Shown piece by piece: positions 53,448 to 54,819 of a stretch of 54,819 nucleotides of DNA. The notes below the pieces were generated by a model. That model saw nothing but the letters and a program-made list of their open reading frames with translations, was not told where the DNA came from and made no database searches. The position numbers were made by a program, and so were the translations under genes. How positions within the stretch are numbered: position 1 is the first letter of the stretch; every line of letters begins with the position of its first letter. The DNA is from an uncultured Lachnospira sp. (lineage in GTDB: Bacteria > Bacillota > Clostridia > Lachnospirales > Lachnospiraceae). Location: assembly GCA_946186125.1 (NCBI GenBank), contig CAMHLZ010000023.1, forward strand, positions 1 through 54,819, written 5' to 3'.

Positions 53448-54434
53448 ATGTCAAAAATAAAAAATCAAAAGTTAAAACTGCTTTATTTAGCAAAATTATT
53501 CTATGAGAAAAGTGATGATAATCATAAGTTTACACTAACCGAGATTAAAAAATATTTAGCTGAGAATGACATTACTGTTACTGATCCAACTCTATATAAT
53601 GATATTGAATGTCTTAAAATGTCCGGATTTGATATTATTAGTGAGCGAAAAGGTTCAACAACCGTGTATTATTTAGCAGGAAGAATGTTTGATATGGCTG
53701 AATTAAAGTTATTATCTGATGTTATATACTCATCCAGATTTATAACAGGTTCTAAGACAAAGGATTTAGTTGACCGGCTAAAAAAACTTACAAGCACATA
53801 CAATGCAGAGCAATTGGATAGTAATATCGTTGTTCCTGACAGAATAAAAAGCCATAATAGAAGCGTTTTTTATAATGTTGATTATATCCAAAAAGCTATC
53901 AGTAATGATGTGAAAATAGTTTTCAAATATTTTAGCTGGCTGCCGGATTATACCAAAGACTATCATCATGATAATAGCTTTATAAAAGTTAGTCCGTTCG
54001 CGGTTTGCTACGACAATGATAAGTATTATATGATTGCATACGATGGCGAAAAGATTAAGCATTACCGTATTGATAAAATGGAGAATGTAGACTTTGTTGA
54101 TGAAGAATCAGAAGGTCATGAAGAATTTGAAAAAGAAAATCTTGATAATTATACGTCAAAACATTTTGGTATGTTTGGCGGCACCTTAAAAACGGTCAAG
54201 CTTAAATGCAAAAGATATATGGCGAATGTAATTATTGATCAGTTTGGAAATGACATTGATATTACTGAATGCGACCAAGAACCAGATTATTTTTTTGTAG
54301 AAGTAGAAGTAAATGTAAGTAATCAGTTTTTCGGGTGGATAGCAGGATTGGGTGGAGATGTGAGAATTATTGCTCCGGAGGAGGTTAGGGTGGAGTTTGT
54401 AGGATTGATGAGGAAATTGATGGGAGATGGATAA
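53448..54434 (+). CDS. WYL-domain transcriptional regulator
   Basis: A 328-residue DNA-binding regulator. N-terminal winged helix-turn-helix (about 1-70; LKLLYLAKLFYEKSDDNHKF, then TLTEIKKYLAENDITVT, then TLYNDIECLKMSGFDI). The central WYL domain (about 130-215) contains FKYFSWLPDYTKDYHHDN, VSPFAVCYDNDKYYMIAYD and the R-I-D-K-M ligand loop. The WCX extension is C-terminal (about 235-328; VKLKCKRYMANVIIDQFG, EVRVEFVGLMRKLM). WYL domains bind ligands, including nucleic acids, and several regulate CRISPR-Cas loci. Start at 53448 with GGGGGAAAT upstream; the frame extends into the terminator of the preceding gene and is not used. It lies 103 bases upstream of, and on the same strand as, the Cas12a-like gene. 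Confidence 0.93.
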   Translation: MSKIKNQKLKLLYLAKLFYEKSDDNHKFTLTEIKKYLAENDITVTDPTLYNDIECLKMSGFDIISERKGSTTVYYLAGRMFDMAELKLLSDVIYSSRFITGSKTKDLVDRLKKLTSTYNAEQLDSNIVVPDRIKSHNRSVFYNVDYIQKAISNDVKIVFKYFSWLPDYTKDYHHDNSFIKVSPFAVCYDNDKYYMIAYDGEKIKHYRIDKMENVDFVDEESEGHEEFEKENLDNYTSKHFGMFGGTLKTVKLKCKRYMANVIIDQFGNDIDITECDQEPDYFFVEVEVNVSNQFFGWIAGLGGDVRIIAPEEVRVEFVGLMRKLMGDG

Positions 54435-54537
54435 ATATTGCTTATTAGATTTATATATCAATTATTTAAGATTATTTAGAATAATTAAATGAAAACAATC
54501 GGATATTAGAATTTGTTCAAAGAAAGGAAGATGTACA
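54435..54537 (+). promoter_or_regulatory. AT-rich gap upstream of the Cas12a-like gene
   Basis: A 103-base AT-rich stretch. AATTATT (54460-54466) and AATAATT (54480-54486) form a small inverted repeat. A weak TAGAAT (54477-54482) lacks a consensus -35. AAAGGAAG (54523-54530) is the ribosome binding site. No CRISPR repeat is seen. Whether the gene is read from here or from the WYL promoter is open. Confidence 0.4.
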
Positions 54538-54819
54538 ATGGAAAGAATGTATGAGAACTTTACTAATTTATATCCCGTTACAAAAACTTTGTCTTTTAAG
54601 GCAATACCAACGGAAGAAACAAAAAAACATTTAGATATTGAGTGGGATGCACTTGGTGATGAAACAAGGTTTGAAAATTATGAAAAAATGAAAAATATTT
54701 TGGATAAACTTCACCGAGAGTATATTACTGGAAAATTAGAGAATATAGATGAACAAATTAAAACAAAATTAGTTGAAATCATGACCGAGCTTATATCAGT
54801 AATGAAAAAGATTACAACG
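54538..54819 (+). CDS. cas12a: Cas12a (Cpf1)-like CRISPR effector, N-terminal part only
   Basis: The ATG at 54538 has AAAGGAAG about eight bases upstream, and the frame stays open for 94 codons to the window edge. The start, MERMYENFTNLYPVTKTLSF followed by KAIPTEETKKHL, matches the Cas12a N-terminus. Compare LbCas12a: FTN-x-Y-(SL)-S-KTL-x-FKAIP-x-x-x-T. From the residue before that Thr, 41 residues align with no gap to both LbCas12a and the Eubacterium eligens protein, keeping the D-E-x-R-x-E-x-x spacing, the K-x-(I/L)-(L/M)-D helix and REYI (also in E. eligens). This covers the WED-I segment and first REC1 helix. After about residue 70 the sequence (ENIDEQIKTKLVEIMTELIS) diverges and looks shorter than LbCas12a. 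RuvC and Nuc domains, DNA cleavage and crRNA processing cannot be assessed. Confidence 0.8.
   Translation, partial: MERMYENFTNLYPVTKTLSFKAIPTEETKKHLDIEWDALGDETRFENYEKMKNILDKLHREYITGKLENIDEQIKTKLVEIMTELISVMKKITT

Noticed and set aside
54435-54537. CRISPR repeat or leader before the effector gene
   Set aside because: No AATTTCTAC/GTAGAT-type hairpin and no repeated unit is present in the gap or elsewhere in the window.

Overview
The window is low-GC Firmicutes DNA, most likely from a spore-forming Lachnospiraceae (Clostridia). Three things point there. It has an alpha/beta-type small acid-soluble spore protein and a GerW/YtfJ sporulation protein. It has a complete rnfCDGEAB operon (Na+/H+-pumping ferredoxin:NAD+ oxidoreductase), and the gene order rpmB - asp23/yloU - fakA/yloV - recG is the Gram-positive one. 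Ribosome binding sites are strong AGGAGG types and most promoters match the sigma-A consensus. The family-level assignment is inference. No rRNA, tRNA, insertion sequence, integrase or CRISPR array was seen, and no gene-free gap exceeds about 300 bases.

Layout. 1-806: the 3' part of a surface protein gene, starting inside an 18-bp tandem repeat. 836-4446: a trans-translation and RNA-decay cluster (rnr, smpB, an HD hydrolase, ssrA tmRNA). 4523-12108: lipoproteins, a membrane protein, an OmpR-type two-component system, CheV and an acidic membrane protein. 12130-14186: hisH, hisF, ung. 14234-18478 (minus strand): a 1414-residue acyl-CoA dehydratase activase-type protein. 18682-24497: a LysM protein, a rhomboid-like membrane protein with a zinc-ribbon-like tail, lysA, two unknown proteins, the sporulation-type pair ytfI-ytfJ and a 45-residue membrane peptide. 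24515-27580: cobalamin-dependent methionine synthase, with its reactivation domain encoded as a separate upstream gene. 27621-33781: rpmB (minus), asp23-like, fakA, a small minus-strand membrane peptide, recG, murF. 33890-37758: a soluble chemoreceptor, aspartokinase (minus), a SASP gene, a YprB-like exonuclease (minus). 37879-44447: the Rnf operon running directly into ruvAB. 44523-50050: zapA, a U32 peptidase, a FtsW/RodA-type protein and its penicillin-binding partner. 50141-51228: a Nudix hydrolase and queH.

From about 51230 the character changes from core to accessory. A BspA-type leucine-rich-repeat surface protein has a structured 5' leader, followed by a WYL-domain transcription regulator. 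The window then ends 94 codons into a gene whose N-terminus closely resembles Cas12a (Cpf1), the type V-A CRISPR effector. This is the most interesting signal here. The effector is cut off, so the nuclease domains, any cas4/cas1/cas2 genes and any CRISPR array lie beyond the window, and nothing upstream supplies them.

How the genes work together: rnr, smpB and ssrA together rescue stalled ribosomes and degrade the faulty mRNA. Aspartokinase and LysA are the first and last steps of lysine synthesis, though unlinked. The two-gene MetH system makes methionine. ZapA, FtsW/RodA and the PBP build the wall and septum. The Rnf complex is probably the main ion-pumping respiratory enzyme.
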